Assembly (NCBI GenBank): GCA_913060875.1
Contig: CAJXSL010000012.1
Location: forward strand, 1-64,000
Reading direction: 5' to 3'
Length of the DNA: 64,000 nt
Source of the DNA: an uncultured Desulfobacteraceae bacterium
Lineage (GTDB): Bacteria; Desulfobacterota; Desulfobacteria; Desulfobacterales; UBA5852
Below the pieces are notes generated by a model. The model was not told the origin of the DNA. It worked only from the letters and a program-made list of their open reading frames with translations, and did not search any database. The position numbers and the translations under genes are program-made. Below are positions 16,609 to 25,136 of this stretch, piece after piece (within the stretch, counting starts at the first letter, position 1; each line of letters starts with the position of its first letter).

Positions 16609-18741
16609 ATGTTGGCCAAGGTATTTCCCTTTCTGGCGTGGTTCAAAAACTACGACAAGACATCCCTGCAACGCGATGCCATTTCGGGCCTGACCGTGGC
16701 CCTGGTCCTGATTCCTCAATCGATGGCCTATGCCCAGCTTGCCGGACTGCCCGCCTACTATGGGCTTTACGCCTCTTTTCTGCCGCCGATGATTGCCGCC
16801 CTGTTCGGGTCGAGCCGCCAACTGGCGACCGGGCCGGTGGCGGTGGTTTCCTTGATGACCGCGGCCTCCCTGGCGCCCCTGGCCACTGCCGGCAGTTCCG
16901 ACTACATCGGCTATGCCATCCTGTTGGCCCTCATGGTCGGCGCATTTCAGCTGACGCTGGGTATTCTGCGGCTGGGATTGGTGGTCAATTTTCTCTCCCA
17001 CCCGGTGGTCAACGGCTTTACCAACGCCGCCGCCATCATCATCGCCTCCTCCCAATTGTCCAAGATGTTTGGCGTATACGTGGACACGGCGCCCCACCAT
17101 TACGAAACCATCCTGCATGTCGTCGAAGCGGCCAGCCACTACACCCACTGGCCGACTCTGCTGATGGGGATTTTTGCCTTTGGGATCATGTACGGCCTTA
17201 AATGGCTTTCGCCGCGCATTCCCAACGTGCTCGTGGCCGTGGTCATTACCACCTTGCTATCCTGGGCCACCGGGTTTCAGCATGACCGTAACGTGAGCAT
17301 CGAAGCGATTGAAGCCCCGGCCGTCCGCAGTCTGATCGAACAGTTCAACGCGGTGACCACCACGCTGCCGTCCATGGCCGAAGGGCGAACCCAATTCGGG
17401 GAAGCCCTGGACAAAGCCAAGCAGCGCCACGACGAAGTCGGCATCCTGGATGCCGAGCACGACATGAATGTGGCGAACCTGAATATCGCCCGCCAGCAGG
17501 AAAGAGCGCACGGTTACCGGGAGCAGATCAGAGCGGTCCTGCTCGCTGGCGTTTCCCAGGCCGACGGCACCCTGGCATTTTATCCGGAAGACAACGTTCC
17601 GGCCGGTATGGAAAGCGACGGCCGCACCTGGCGTATCAAGGTCGGCAACAAACCCCTGGACACCGACAACCTCAGGATGATGGGCGGCGGCGCCGTGGTC
17701 GGCGCCATACCGAAAGGCCTCCCGTCGCTGGACATACCCCCGATCAACATCGGGGTCATGCTGCACCTGCTGCCTTTTGCGGCGATTATCTCGCTCTTGG
17801 GCTTCATGGAGGCCATTTCCATCGCCAAAGCCATGGCCAGTAAAACCGGTCAGCGACTGGATCCCAACCAGGAACTCATCGGCCAAGGGTTGGGGAATAT
17901 CCTGGGGGCGATCGGCAAGAGTTATCCCACCTCGGGTTCTTTCTCACGCTCGGCGGTCAATCTCCAGGCCCGGGCGGTCAGCGGATTATCCAGTGTCTTT
18001 ACCAGTCTGGCGGTTGTCATCGTGCTTTTATTTTTTACGCCCTTGCTCTACCATCTGCCCCAATCCGTGCTGGCCGCCGTCATCATGATGGCCGTTATCG
18101 GCCTGCTGAACGTTTCCGGGTTTATCCACGCCTGGAAGGCCAAATGGTACGACGGTGCCATTTCCATCATTTCATTTGTCGGCACGATGGTCTTTGCACC
18201 TCACCTGGACAAGGGCATCATGATCGGCGTGGTGCTTTCCCTGATGGTGTTTCTCTACAAGAGCATGCGGCCAAAAGTGGCCTTCCTGGCGCGGTCGGAA
18301 GACGAGGCGCTGCGCTGTGTATCGACCCATGGCCTGAAGGAATGTCCCTATGTCACCCTGGTACGCTTTGACGGGCCTCTTTTTTTCGCCAATGCCAGCT
18401 ATCTGGAAGACACCATAACCGAGATCATGCGCAGCAAAGAGGGTCTCAATCATATTCTCATCGCGGCCAACGGGATCAACGATATCGATTCCTCCGGTGA
18501 GGAAACGTTGTCCATGCTGGTGGATCGGGTCAGAAGCAATGGCATCGACATATCGATGAGCGGCGTCAACGAGTCGGTCATGGAAGTGTTCACCCGCACC
18601 CACTTTCTGGCCAAAATCGGTGAGGACCATATTTTCCCGACATTGGAAAAAGGCATCGTCACCATCCATCAATCCGCACACGAACAGGCCCAGGAAGCGA
18701 ACTGCCCCCTGCTGACCCCGTGCCGGCTTGTTGGCGCGTAA
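16609..18741 (+). CDS. SulP-family inorganic anion transporter with STAS domain and a large insertion
   Basis: This 710-residue SLC26/SulP transporter starts with the family signature near residues 40-70 (LIPQSMAYAQLAGLPAYYGL), has about 12-14 membrane segments, and ends in a cytoplasmic STAS domain (about 577-690). Typical bacterial SulP proteins are 550-600 residues. The excess is a soluble insertion at about 224-366, with a helical, probably coiled-coil stretch rich in Glu, Lys and Gln. It imports sulfate, bicarbonate or a similar anion; the substrate cannot be told. It sits inside the two-component cluster and is followed 15 bases later by the kinase-like/receiver fusion. Confidence 0.88.
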   Translation: MLAKVFPFLAWFKNYDKTSLQRDAISGLTVALVLIPQSMAYAQLAGLPAYYGLYASFLPPMIAALFGSSRQLATGPVAVVSLMTAASLAPLATAGSSDYIGYAILLALMVGAFQLTLGILRLGLVVNFLSHPVVNGFTNAAAIIIASSQLSKMFGVYVDTAPHHYETILHVVEAASHYTHWPTLLMGIFAFGIMYGLKWLSPRIPNVLVAVVITTLLSWATGFQHDRNVSIEAIEAPAVRSLIEQFNAVTTTLPSMAEGRTQFGEALDKAKQRHDEVGILDAEHDMNVANLNIARQQERAHGYREQIRAVLLAGVSQADGTLAFYPEDNVPAGMESDGRTWRIKVGNKPLDTDNLRMMGGGAVVGAIPKGLPSLDIPPINIGVMLHLLPFAAIISLLGFMEAISIAKAMASKTGQRLDPNQELIGQGLGNILGAIGKSYPTSGSFSRSAVNLQARAVSGLSSVFTSLAVVIVLLFFTPLLYHLPQSVLAAVIMMAVIGLLNVSGFIHAWKAKWYDGAISIISFVGTMVFAPHLDKGIMIGVVLSLMVFLYKSMRPKVAFLARSEDEALRCVSTHGLKECPYVTLVRFDGPLFFANASYLEDTITEIMRSKEGLNHILIAANGINDIDSSGEETLSMLVDRVRSNGIDISMSGVNESVMEVFTRTHFLAKIGEDHIFPTLEKGIVTIHQSAHEQAQEANCPLLTPCRLVGA

Positions 18742-18756
18742 AAGGAGGAATCACCC

Positions 18757-19983
18757 ATGCCAGTCATTTCCCTGTTCAGCGGCAGCTATTGCAACGAGGA
18801 ACCGGTCGTTCAGGAAATCGGTTCGCGTACCGGCTACAGGCTGATATCGGATCAGCAAATCGTTGCGGAAGCCAGCCGTCTCTCCACCATACCTGAAAAC
18901 AGGATCGTCCGGGTGTTTTCCGATAAGACCTCGGTATTCAATCGCGTGACCCGTGAACGCGAGCGTTCGATGGCGAGCCTTCGGATGGCCCTGGCAAACA
19001 TTCTTGCCGAAGACGACCTGATCATCAGCGGATTTGCCGGTCAGCTGATTCCGCGCGCTGTAAAGCATGTGCTGCGGGTTTGCCTGATCGCGGATATGAA
19101 TGCCCGCGTTGCCACCGCCGCCGATGCGCACGGGATCACCCCGCCCGAAGCGCTCAAAACCATCCATGGCGCGGATGAGAAGTGTGCGGCCTGGATGCAT
19201 ATGATTTGCGGCACGCAAGATCCGTGGCGGGCCGACCTTTACGACATTGCTTTTCCAACCGACAAAACATCGCCGCAAGACATTGCCGCCACGATCGAAA
19301 AAAGCATCGCCACGCCCGTCATCAAACTTGCCGGCAACGCCCAACAGGCGGTCGGTGATTTCGCTGTCGCCGCCCAGGTGGAAATGGTGCTGGTCAAGAA
19401 AGGCCATACCGTGGGGGTCGATGTCGAGGCCGGCGCCGTTACACTGACCATCAACAAGCATGTCCTGATGCTGAATCGCTACGAGGAGGAACTCAAGGCG
19501 ATTGCCGGGCGCGTGCCGGGTGTGACATCGGTCGCGGCCAAGGTGGGGCCCGGGTATTATTTGACCGATGTCTACCGCCGCCAGGATTTCGACGCGCCGT
19601 CGAAGATCCTGCTGGTGGACGATGAAAAGAAATATGTCCAGACCCTGTCCCAACGCCTGATGATGCGGGAATTGGATTCGGCCGTGGTCTATGATGGCGA
19701 AGCGGCCCTTGAATTGGCCCGGGAGGACGAACCCGACGTGATGATCCTGGACCTTCGCATGCCCGGTATCGACGGGATTGAGGTGTTGCGCCGCGTCAAG
19801 CAAGACCACCCGGCCATCGAGGTGATTGTCCTGACCAGCCAGGGATCGGAAGCGGACAAAAAGACCTGTATGGAACTGGGCGCCTATGCGTTCCTCTCCA
19901 AATCCGTCGACATCGAGGAATTGAGCAAGACCATCAAGGCCGCGAAAGAGAAAATCCGTCAAACACGAGAGGCGGGGAGTTAA
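18757..19983 (+). CDS. Cytidylate-kinase-like / BON-like / receiver fusion protein
   Basis: The protein is 408 residues. Residues 1-190 resemble the cytidylate kinase-like family, but the P-loop lysine is missing: SLFSGSYCNEEP stands where relatives have G-x-x-G-x-G-K/R. Residues about 200-268 look like a BON domain (VEAGAVTLTI, then VPGVTSVAAKV). Residues 284-402 are a complete receiver with pocket D288-D289, phospho-acceptor D332 and K382, where the usual Lys-Pro is Lys-Ser. BON domains often bind membranes or ligands. AAAGGAGG precedes the ATG and a strong terminator follows, so this is the last gene of the SulP transcript. The kinase-like part may sense nucleotides and not catalyse. Confidence 0.75.
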   Translation: MPVISLFSGSYCNEEPVVQEIGSRTGYRLISDQQIVAEASRLSTIPENRIVRVFSDKTSVFNRVTRERERSMASLRMALANILAEDDLIISGFAGQLIPRAVKHVLRVCLIADMNARVATAADAHGITPPEALKTIHGADEKCAAWMHMICGTQDPWRADLYDIAFPTDKTSPQDIAATIEKSIATPVIKLAGNAQQAVGDFAVAAQVEMVLVKKGHTVGVDVEAGAVTLTINKHVLMLNRYEEELKAIAGRVPGVTSVAAKVGPGYYLTDVYRRQDFDAPSKILLVDDEKKYVQTLSQRLMMRELDSAVVYDGEAALELAREDEPDVMILDLRMPGIDGIEVLRRVKQDHPAIEVIVLTSQGSEADKKTCMELGAYAFLSKSVDIEELSKTIKAAKEKIRQTREAGS

Positions 19984-20026
19984 ACCAAGGCGTGCAGTCC
20001 AACCTTCTGAAACGGGCTAAACAGAA

Positions 20027-20060
20027 ACGGCCACTCTATCGTGAGTGGCCGTTTTTCTTG
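20027..20060 (+). terminator. Rho-independent terminator of the SulP/phosphorelay operon
   Basis: ACGGCCACTC (20027-20036) and GAGTGGCCGT (20043-20052) form a perfect 10-bp stem with a six-base loop, followed by TTTTCTT. Confidence 0.9.
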
Positions 20061-20070
20061 CTTCGCCGGT

Positions 20071-20150
20071 TAGCCCGGACATTTCATGAAATTTTTTCGG
20101 TGCAATAAATTTATGTAACTATACAGGGTTATTAACGCTATTCGGGCTAT
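20071..20150. repeat. REP-like palindrome, copy 2 (interrupted)
   Basis: TAGCCCGGACATTTCATG (20071-20088) matches the shared core. The expected partner TTCGGGCTA lies at 20141-20149, about 50 bases further away than in copies 1 and 4, so AT-rich sequence seems to have entered the loop. Confidence 0.45.
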
Positions 20151-20174
20151 GTGCGAAAGTCTTCTATCGACACC

Positions 20175-20774
20175 CTACCAACTTAAGGTGATTTCGTTTG
20201 AGCAAACCGATGTTCCCTTCGTACAAACCTGGTAAGTTGCCGGCTTTCCGCTGTTAAACGGACCATGCAGATATTCTCCGTCGTTAGGTATCCCCGCACC
20301 ATCAGAAACCAAACTCCCGTTGCGATAAACATCGATGTATTCTGAGGAGGCTCCCAACCAGGAAAGGTTGGCGAATTTATCCCCTTTTATTTTGAAAGCA
20401 TCAGCGCTAAGGGTGATATCGTCGTCGGAGGTCGCTATGGGGGGTTCGACAACCGTGCTGTCTGGTTCAGGGATTGTAATGTAAGTTTCAGAGGAATAAC
20501 CGCTTTCATTCCCCACTTTGTCCACCGCGGTTACTGCAAAGAAGTAAGTCTTTCCCGATTGTAAATTGGCGTAAAGATATTCGGTCGTATTACCGATGGA
20601 AATAGGCGGGCCGTAAGCCCTGGATTGGGTACCGCAATAGACATTGTAGCCTTTCAGGTCCGGCTCCGTGTTTGGCTGCCATTGCAGCAAGCTGTCGTTG
20701 GCCGCTGAGGGGTGTGAGGCGAAAAAAATAAAAATCAGAAGAAAAGAAAAACCGAGGTGTTTGCTTGTTTTCAT
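20175..20774 (-). CDS. Secreted fibronectin type III-domain protein
   Basis: The 199-residue protein has a clear signal peptide (basic start, FSFLLIFIFFASHPSAA). Residues 28-105 are an FnIII fold: LLQWQPNTEPDLKGYNVYCG, then YANLQSGKTYFFAVTAVDKVGNES. A second beta-rich half (about 115-199) has DVYRNGSLV and ends in EITLSW. It is likely an extracellular or periplasmic adhesion module. The gene stands alone, and its coding sequence is visibly richer in A and T than its neighbours, which hints at separate ancestry. Confidence 0.75.
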   Translation of the reverse strand: MKTSKHLGFSFLLIFIFFASHPSAANDSLLQWQPNTEPDLKGYNVYCGTQSRAYGPPISIGNTTEYLYANLQSGKTYFFAVTAVDKVGNESGYSSETYITIPEPDSTVVEPPIATSDDDITLSADAFKIKGDKFANLSWLGASSEYIDVYRNGSLVSDGAGIPNDGEYLHGPFNSGKPATYQVCTKGTSVCSNEITLSW

Positions 20775-21176
20775 TTTTCCTCTCCGATAAGCGGTTTCTT
20801 TTTAAGGAACCAGCAAAATTTAAGCCAAAGAGAGGAAAACGTATTCTATCGCAATTTTTTTAGGGCATCTAATCGCGATTTTCAGCGACCATTCCGTTTT
20901 ATTTGATTATAAATGCTATCATATCAATAAGATATGGGCATAATGAAGGTAAATTCAATGCGGTCTTCATGTTCTGGGGGTAAAAAGAAGCAAAGGGATT
21001 ATAACTAACTGTTTATATATAAAAACGTTATTTTATGTATACAAAAGTATTCGATGCGGGTTGTTGCTGTATGCTTTTCCCACCTGTTGGCGTTCTTTTA
21101 GAGCTTATTGTATTTTTACGTGCAATGGCTGTCGGGTGGCCAGGCAGGAAGTTACTTGGTGGTTCCGTTGATGACT
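20775..21176. other. AT-rich intergenic region between convergent-side genes
   Basis: About 400 bases, AT-rich, lying upstream of the FnIII gene and downstream of the FadR-type regulator. The frames at 21035-21371 on the plus strand run into the regulator gene and show no family features. I see no RNA gene or clear terminator here. Confidence 0.4.
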
Positions 21177-21890
21177 TTAGTCAATGGTTACGCCGCGACG
21201 TTTGGCTGCATTCTGGAGATGGGCTCTTACAGCTTTTCGCGCTCGATCGGGCTCCCCGCGTTCAATCGCCTGAAAAATATCGATATGTTCATTCTGGACT
21301 TCATGGGGCAGTCCGATCTGGATAGAGCTGTCCCGATCGGCCTGCACCAGATCGCGAATTTTATTTCCTAGAAACGACATAAAATCAATCAGGTAAGGGT
21401 TTTTGCTGGCGGCCGTCACTTCTTTATGGAAATCGACATTCGCGCCTGTCCCATCACGATGATCCTCGCTGGCCCGGCTTAAATCACCAATCAGCTGTCT
21501 CATTTCATCCAGATCTTCATCCGTGCGCCGTACCGCCGCCAATGCGGCGGCTTCACTTTCCAGAATTGCCCGAAATTCATAAAGATAAGCGATTTCCTCC
21601 AGGTTATTCGCCTCGAGCTGATTCATGCGAAACACACGCTTGGAGCCGTCACTGGCTACCTTGGAGCGGCTGCCCTGGCTCGACTCCAGGAGTCCATCAT
21701 ATTTCAGGCGTCCCAAAGCCTCGCGAATGACGGTCCGACTGACATTAAACTGATCAGACAACTCGGCCTCGGAAGGCAGGAGCTCGCCCGGTTTAATGTT
21801 GCCGCTTTCGATTTCCGCGATGAGGAAGTCGGAAATTTGATCGGAAAGCTTGGGCACGCGCATGATGTTCGGTTTGCGGGATAGTTTCAT
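21177..21890 (-). CDS. FadR/GntR-family transcriptional regulator (FCD domain)
   Basis: The protein is 237 residues. A winged helix-turn-helix occupies about 12-80 (LPSEAELSDQFNVSRTVIREALGRL is the GntR signature) and an FCD ligand domain about 95-225, with metal-binding candidates in DFHKEV, the following HEVQNEH and RAHLQ. FadR-subfamily proteins usually repress a divergent catabolic operon and release it when a carboxylate binds. The divergent CoA-transferase/TRAP operon is the obvious target, and a dyad lies between them. Confidence 0.88.
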   Translation of the reverse strand: MKLSRKPNIMRVPKLSDQISDFLIAEIESGNIKPGELLPSEAELSDQFNVSRTVIREALGRLKYDGLLESSQGSRSKVASDGSKRVFRMNQLEANNLEEIAYLYEFRAILESEAAALAAVRRTDEDLDEMRQLIGDLSRASEDHRDGTGANVDFHKEVTAASKNPYLIDFMSFLGNKIRDLVQADRDSSIQIGLPHEVQNEHIDIFQAIERGEPDRARKAVRAHLQNAAKRRGVTID

Positions 21891-21917
21891 AGCGTCGATC
21901 CAATCTGTTGATATCGC

Positions 21918-21947
21918 ATACTATGGGAAACGATGGTTGAATGTCAA
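21918..21947 (-). promoter_or_regulatory. Sigma-70 promoter of the FadR-type regulator
   Basis: On the minus strand TTGACA (21947-21942) and TAGTAT (21923-21918) are separated by 18 bases, ending 28 bases before the ATG. Confidence 0.55.
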
Positions 21948-21976
21948 ACATTAAGGTTTTTTATAGCATTTTATAC

Positions 21977-21997
21977 TTGACATACAACATTATATGT
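21977..21997 (+). promoter_or_regulatory. Candidate operator with -35 element for the CoA-transferase/TRAP operon
   Basis: TTGACA (21977-21982) looks like a -35 box and overlaps the dyad ACATA-(8 bases)-TATGT (21980-21997). GntR proteins bind short dyads of this kind in divergent spacers. No good -10 sequence is seen at the matching distance. Confidence 0.4.
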
Positions 21998-22096
21998 TAT
22001 TGGTTACGACAAAATATGACTGGCAGACGCAAAATGAATGACACTCAGAATCGGTTGCCAAGACCGATCACCCAAGAGGCGCAAGGAGGTAGATGA

Positions 22097-23296
22097 ATGT
22101 ATGCTCTGGAGGGCTTGAAGGTCGTTGATTTGACCCGTTTCGTTTCCGGCACTTTTTGCTCTATGCAGTTGGCCGACCATGGCGCTGATGTGGTCAAAAT
22201 CGAGTCCCCCATCGACCGCGGGGATCAGTTGCGGAGTTGGGGGCCGTTCATCGGGGACAAGAGCTACTACTTCATAACCCTCAACAAGAACAAACGCAGC
22301 ATTGCCCTCGATCTGAGGAGTCCGGAGGGCATCGAGATCGTCAAACGGCTTATTGAAGAAAGTGACGTGCTGGTCGAAAACTTCCGTCCAGGGCTGATGG
22401 AAAAAATGGGGCTTTCCTGGCCGGAAGTCCACAAAATCAATCCCAGGCTCGTATATTGTTCCATCACCGCCTATGGGCAGACAGGCCCCTTTCAAAGCAA
22501 ATCCGGTTTTGACGTCTCTGTTCAAGGCGATACGGGTTTCATGGATATCACCGGCTTCGATATCCCCACCCGTGTCGGCATCGGCTTGACCGATTTCATC
22601 GGGGCGTTTTACGGCCTGGTCGGTATATATTCCGCCCTTCTCGCACGGGAAAAGACCGGTGAGGGACAGCATGTCGACAGCGCCATGATGGACGGCATGA
22701 TGGCGCTCCTCACCTACCAGGCCGGCCATTATTTCGCGACGGGCGAGACACCGAAAAGGACCGGCAACCGCCATCCCCAGCAAACGCCTTATGGAACGTT
22801 TCAAACCAAAGACGGCTTCGTGATCATTGGCGCCGGCAGCCAGCGGCTGTGGGAGAATCTATGCGCCAAGGTTCTCGATCGCCGGGACCTCATGGCGGAT
22901 CCCAGATTTCTCACGCTCAAGGACCGCAACCAAAATCACGCTGTTTTGCAGGACGAAATCGAAAAAACAACCCGGGAAAAGGATACGGATACCTGGGTGG
23001 AACTTCTCAACCAGGGGAGCGTTCCCTGTGGAAAGGTGCGTACCGTCAAGGAAGCCTTTGAGTTGGAGCAAACAAAAGCACGCGAGATGGTTGTCGAAAT
23101 GGAGGACGCGTTGCGCGGCCGGATTAAAATGCTGGGCATCCCCACGAAACTTTCCGCAACCCCGGGTAAAATCAGGTTGATGCCACCGCTTCTCGGTGAG
23201 CACACCGATGAGGTCCTGAAAGAGATCGGCTACGCGGAGGATAAGATCCAGGCGTTGAAGGAGTTCAACGTGGTCCGGCAGTATGCGATCCCCTGA
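22097..23296 (+). CDS. CaiB/BaiF-type (class III) CoA-transferase
   Basis: This 399-residue protein is full length for the family. It begins LEGLKVVDLTRFVSGTF, has VKIESPIDRGDQLR, LDLRSPEGIEIVKRL and VENFRPGLMEKMGL, and the catalytic Asp is expected in GFDVSVQGDTG (about residue 137-147). Class III enzymes move CoA between carboxylic acids through an aspartyl-CoA thioester. AAGGAGG lies just before the ATG. It opens the operon with the TAXI-TRAP transporter, so it probably activates the acid that the transporter brings in. Confidence 0.9.
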   Translation: MYALEGLKVVDLTRFVSGTFCSMQLADHGADVVKIESPIDRGDQLRSWGPFIGDKSYYFITLNKNKRSIALDLRSPEGIEIVKRLIEESDVLVENFRPGLMEKMGLSWPEVHKINPRLVYCSITAYGQTGPFQSKSGFDVSVQGDTGFMDITGFDIPTRVGIGLTDFIGAFYGLVGIYSALLAREKTGEGQHVDSAMMDGMMALLTYQAGHYFATGETPKRTGNRHPQQTPYGTFQTKDGFVIIGAGSQRLWENLCAKVLDRRDLMADPRFLTLKDRNQNHAVLQDEIEKTTREKDTDTWVELLNQGSVPCGKVRTVKEAFELEQTKAREMVVEMEDALRGRIKMLGIPTKLSATPGKIRLMPPLLGEHTDEVLKEIGYAEDKIQALKEFNVVRQYAIP

Positions 23297-23384
23297 GATT
23301 TGGAACGTAAGCAGAGAATTGAGAGTCAAAAGAAGTGTGTAGGAATTCGTGTACTTGTGTCCAGAAACGGTAAAGGAGGAAATC

Positions 23385-24377
23385 ATGAAGAGGGCTTTTG
23401 CTGCGATAACGGTTGTTCTGACAGTGGCCGCGTTCATGGCAACAGATGCGTTCGCCGCGCGGGCGTATCGAATCAAATGGGGCGCGGTTTCCCCCCGGAT
23501 CGGGTCGTTCGCCTACATTACAACCATGGCGCGAACCGTTAACAAGGATCTGAAGGGACAGGTCACGATTTCCCCGATGGAAACCGGAGGGTTTCTCGAC
23601 AACATCCTGAGACTTCAGAAGGGGCTCGTCCACTGCGGTCTCACCCACAACCTGGCCGCGTATGCGTGCTACAAGGGCATCGCCGATTTCGAAGGCAAAG
23701 GCGATGATCAGCTTAGGGGGTTGTGGGGCGGCTATGTCGCTCCCGTACTCCAGGTTGCCATCAAGGACCGCAATATCAACAGCATCTACGAACTCGACGG
23801 AAAGCCGTATGTGATGAGTCCCGGCACGACCGGCGGGCGGCTGTCCAAAATGTTTCTCGGGTCACTTGGTATCAAGCCTGAATACAAGCTCATGGGAATT
23901 TCTTCAGGCATCGACGCCATGAAAGCCGGATCGGTGGATGCCTTCTACCGCATTGGGCCGCTCGATTCCTCCATCCTTGAGATTCAATCGACCATGGATG
24001 TGGTCTTTCTGCCGGTCACCCCCGACGATTTGGCCAAATTTGAAAAAGCCTGGCCCAAGCATTCGCTCGAATACACGCTGGCGGCCAACACCTACGACGG
24101 CCAGACGGACCCGGTGCTTTGCCTGGCCTACGCCTGTGGTGACTACAGTCATGTCAGGGTGCCGGAAGACGTGATTTACAAGATCGTCAAGTCCGCTTAC
24201 CAGAACCGGGAAAAAATCGGCACGTCCGTTCCCATCGCCCGCGACGGGAAATGGAGCGAAATGTGGGACCATACGGTCAAGTTCATGGAAGTCCCGCTGC
24301 ATAAAGGGGCTGTAAAAGCATATCGGGAACTCGGATTCACCGTTCCTGAAAGACTTATTCCGCCGGAAGCAAAATAG
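23385..24377 (+). CDS. TAXI-family TRAP transporter solute-binding protein
   Basis: The 330-residue protein has a signal peptide (MKRAFAAITVVLTVAAF…AFAA). Its repeated-motif layout is that of TAXI binding proteins: GAVSPRIGSFAYI, NILRLQKGLVHCGLTHN, YVMSPGTTGG and MKAGSVDAFYRIG. AAAGGAGG at 23372-23379 selects the ATG at 23385. TAXI proteins bind carboxylates such as glutamate or 2-oxoglutarate in the periplasm and deliver them to a fused TRAP permease, here two genes downstream. Confidence 0.88.
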   Translation: MKRAFAAITVVLTVAAFMATDAFAARAYRIKWGAVSPRIGSFAYITTMARTVNKDLKGQVTISPMETGGFLDNILRLQKGLVHCGLTHNLAAYACYKGIADFEGKGDDQLRGLWGGYVAPVLQVAIKDRNINSIYELDGKPYVMSPGTTGGRLSKMFLGSLGIKPEYKLMGISSGIDAMKAGSVDAFYRIGPLDSSILEIQSTMDVVFLPVTPDDLAKFEKAWPKHSLEYTLAANTYDGQTDPVLCLAYACGDYSHVRVPEDVIYKIVKSAYQNREKIGTSVPIARDGKWSEMWDHTVKFMEVPLHKGAVKAYRELGFTVPERLIPPEAK

Positions 24378-24391
24378 GCAAGGAGGGTGAT

Positions 24392-24787
24392 ATGAAAAGA
24401 AGGCCGCAAGCAGCTGTCGGAATTATCCTGGGGCTATCCTTGACGTTGTTCCTGGTCTTTTCCGGCTGTGCCGGCAGGGACATCAAAGCCGGCGCCGCAA
24501 CACCGGCGCTGACCGTTTCGGGCTCCGGCGTCCCCGGCAAGGTTATGGACGTGAGCGGAACCGGATTCGTTCCGGATGAGGTCATTGAACTGGTATTGAA
24601 CATGGAAGACGTGCCGATCATTGTCGGGAAGAAAGGCAAAGTCATCAAGGCAGGACCGGACGGCGCCTTCAAGGCCAAAACCAACTATCCCCATAAGTAC
24701 GTGGCCATCGCGGGTCTCTGGGACCTGGAGGCCACAGGCGACAAGGGATCTTTCGCCGTCTGCAAGGTGAAACTCCAGAAGCCCTGA
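24392..24787 (+). CDS. Small lipoprotein in the TRAP operon, unknown function
   Basis: The protein is 131 residues with a lipobox VFSGC (about residues 22-26) after a hydrophobic stretch. The mature part is a single beta-rich domain of about 100 residues, with SGSGVPGKVMDVSGTGFVPDE resembling an IPT/TIG-like start. It sits between the TAXI protein and the permease, so it may assist substrate capture at the membrane. I recognise no defined family. Confidence 0.65.
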   Translation: MKRRPQAAVGIILGLSLTLFLVFSGCAGRDIKAGAATPALTVSGSGVPGKVMDVSGTGFVPDEVIELVLNMEDVPIIVGKKGKVIKAGPDGAFKAKTNYPHKYVAIAGLWDLEATGDKGSFAVCKVKLQKP

Positions 24788-24855
24788 CAGGCGAGGGATA
24801 ATAAGGCCCAAGACCATACCGGATCTAGGCCATTGCTATTGAGGAGAAATTGGGT

Positions 24856-24899
24856 GAGAAGGCCGTTCCAGGTGCTAAACGGCTATCGGTGGCCTTCTC
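24856..24899 (+). other. Long hairpin between lipoprotein and TRAP permease genes
   Basis: GAGAAGGCC (24856-24864) pairs perfectly with GGCCTTCTC (24891-24899), and the inner CCGTT/AACGG arms extend it. C and T runs follow. The 349-base spacer (24788-25136) holds no other supported gene. The hairpin could reduce permease expression relative to the binding protein, as transcript-processing sites often do in transporter operons. Confidence 0.45.
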
Positions 24900-25136
24900 C
24901 CCCCCTTATAGCGGCATAAGGTAAATGTCGGTCACAGCAAGATTGGCAACGATTGAAATAGAACGAAACAGGGCGATCAGAAGGATGCCATCTGAGACTC
25001 AATCGCCTGATGTCGCATATTATTTTCAAAGAACGCGCCGGGCGTCCCTTGCCATCACCGGGCCCGCGATGTCTTTGGTAAGGATTTCCACGACAGTTTT
25101 TACACGGGCCATTGAGCCGATTTACAGGAGACTAAA

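Noticed and set aside
18751-19962. 403-codon minus-strand frame opposite the kinase-like/receiver fusion
   Set aside because: The plus strand carries the receiver motifs, a strong ribosome-binding site and a terminator. The minus frame has shadow composition.
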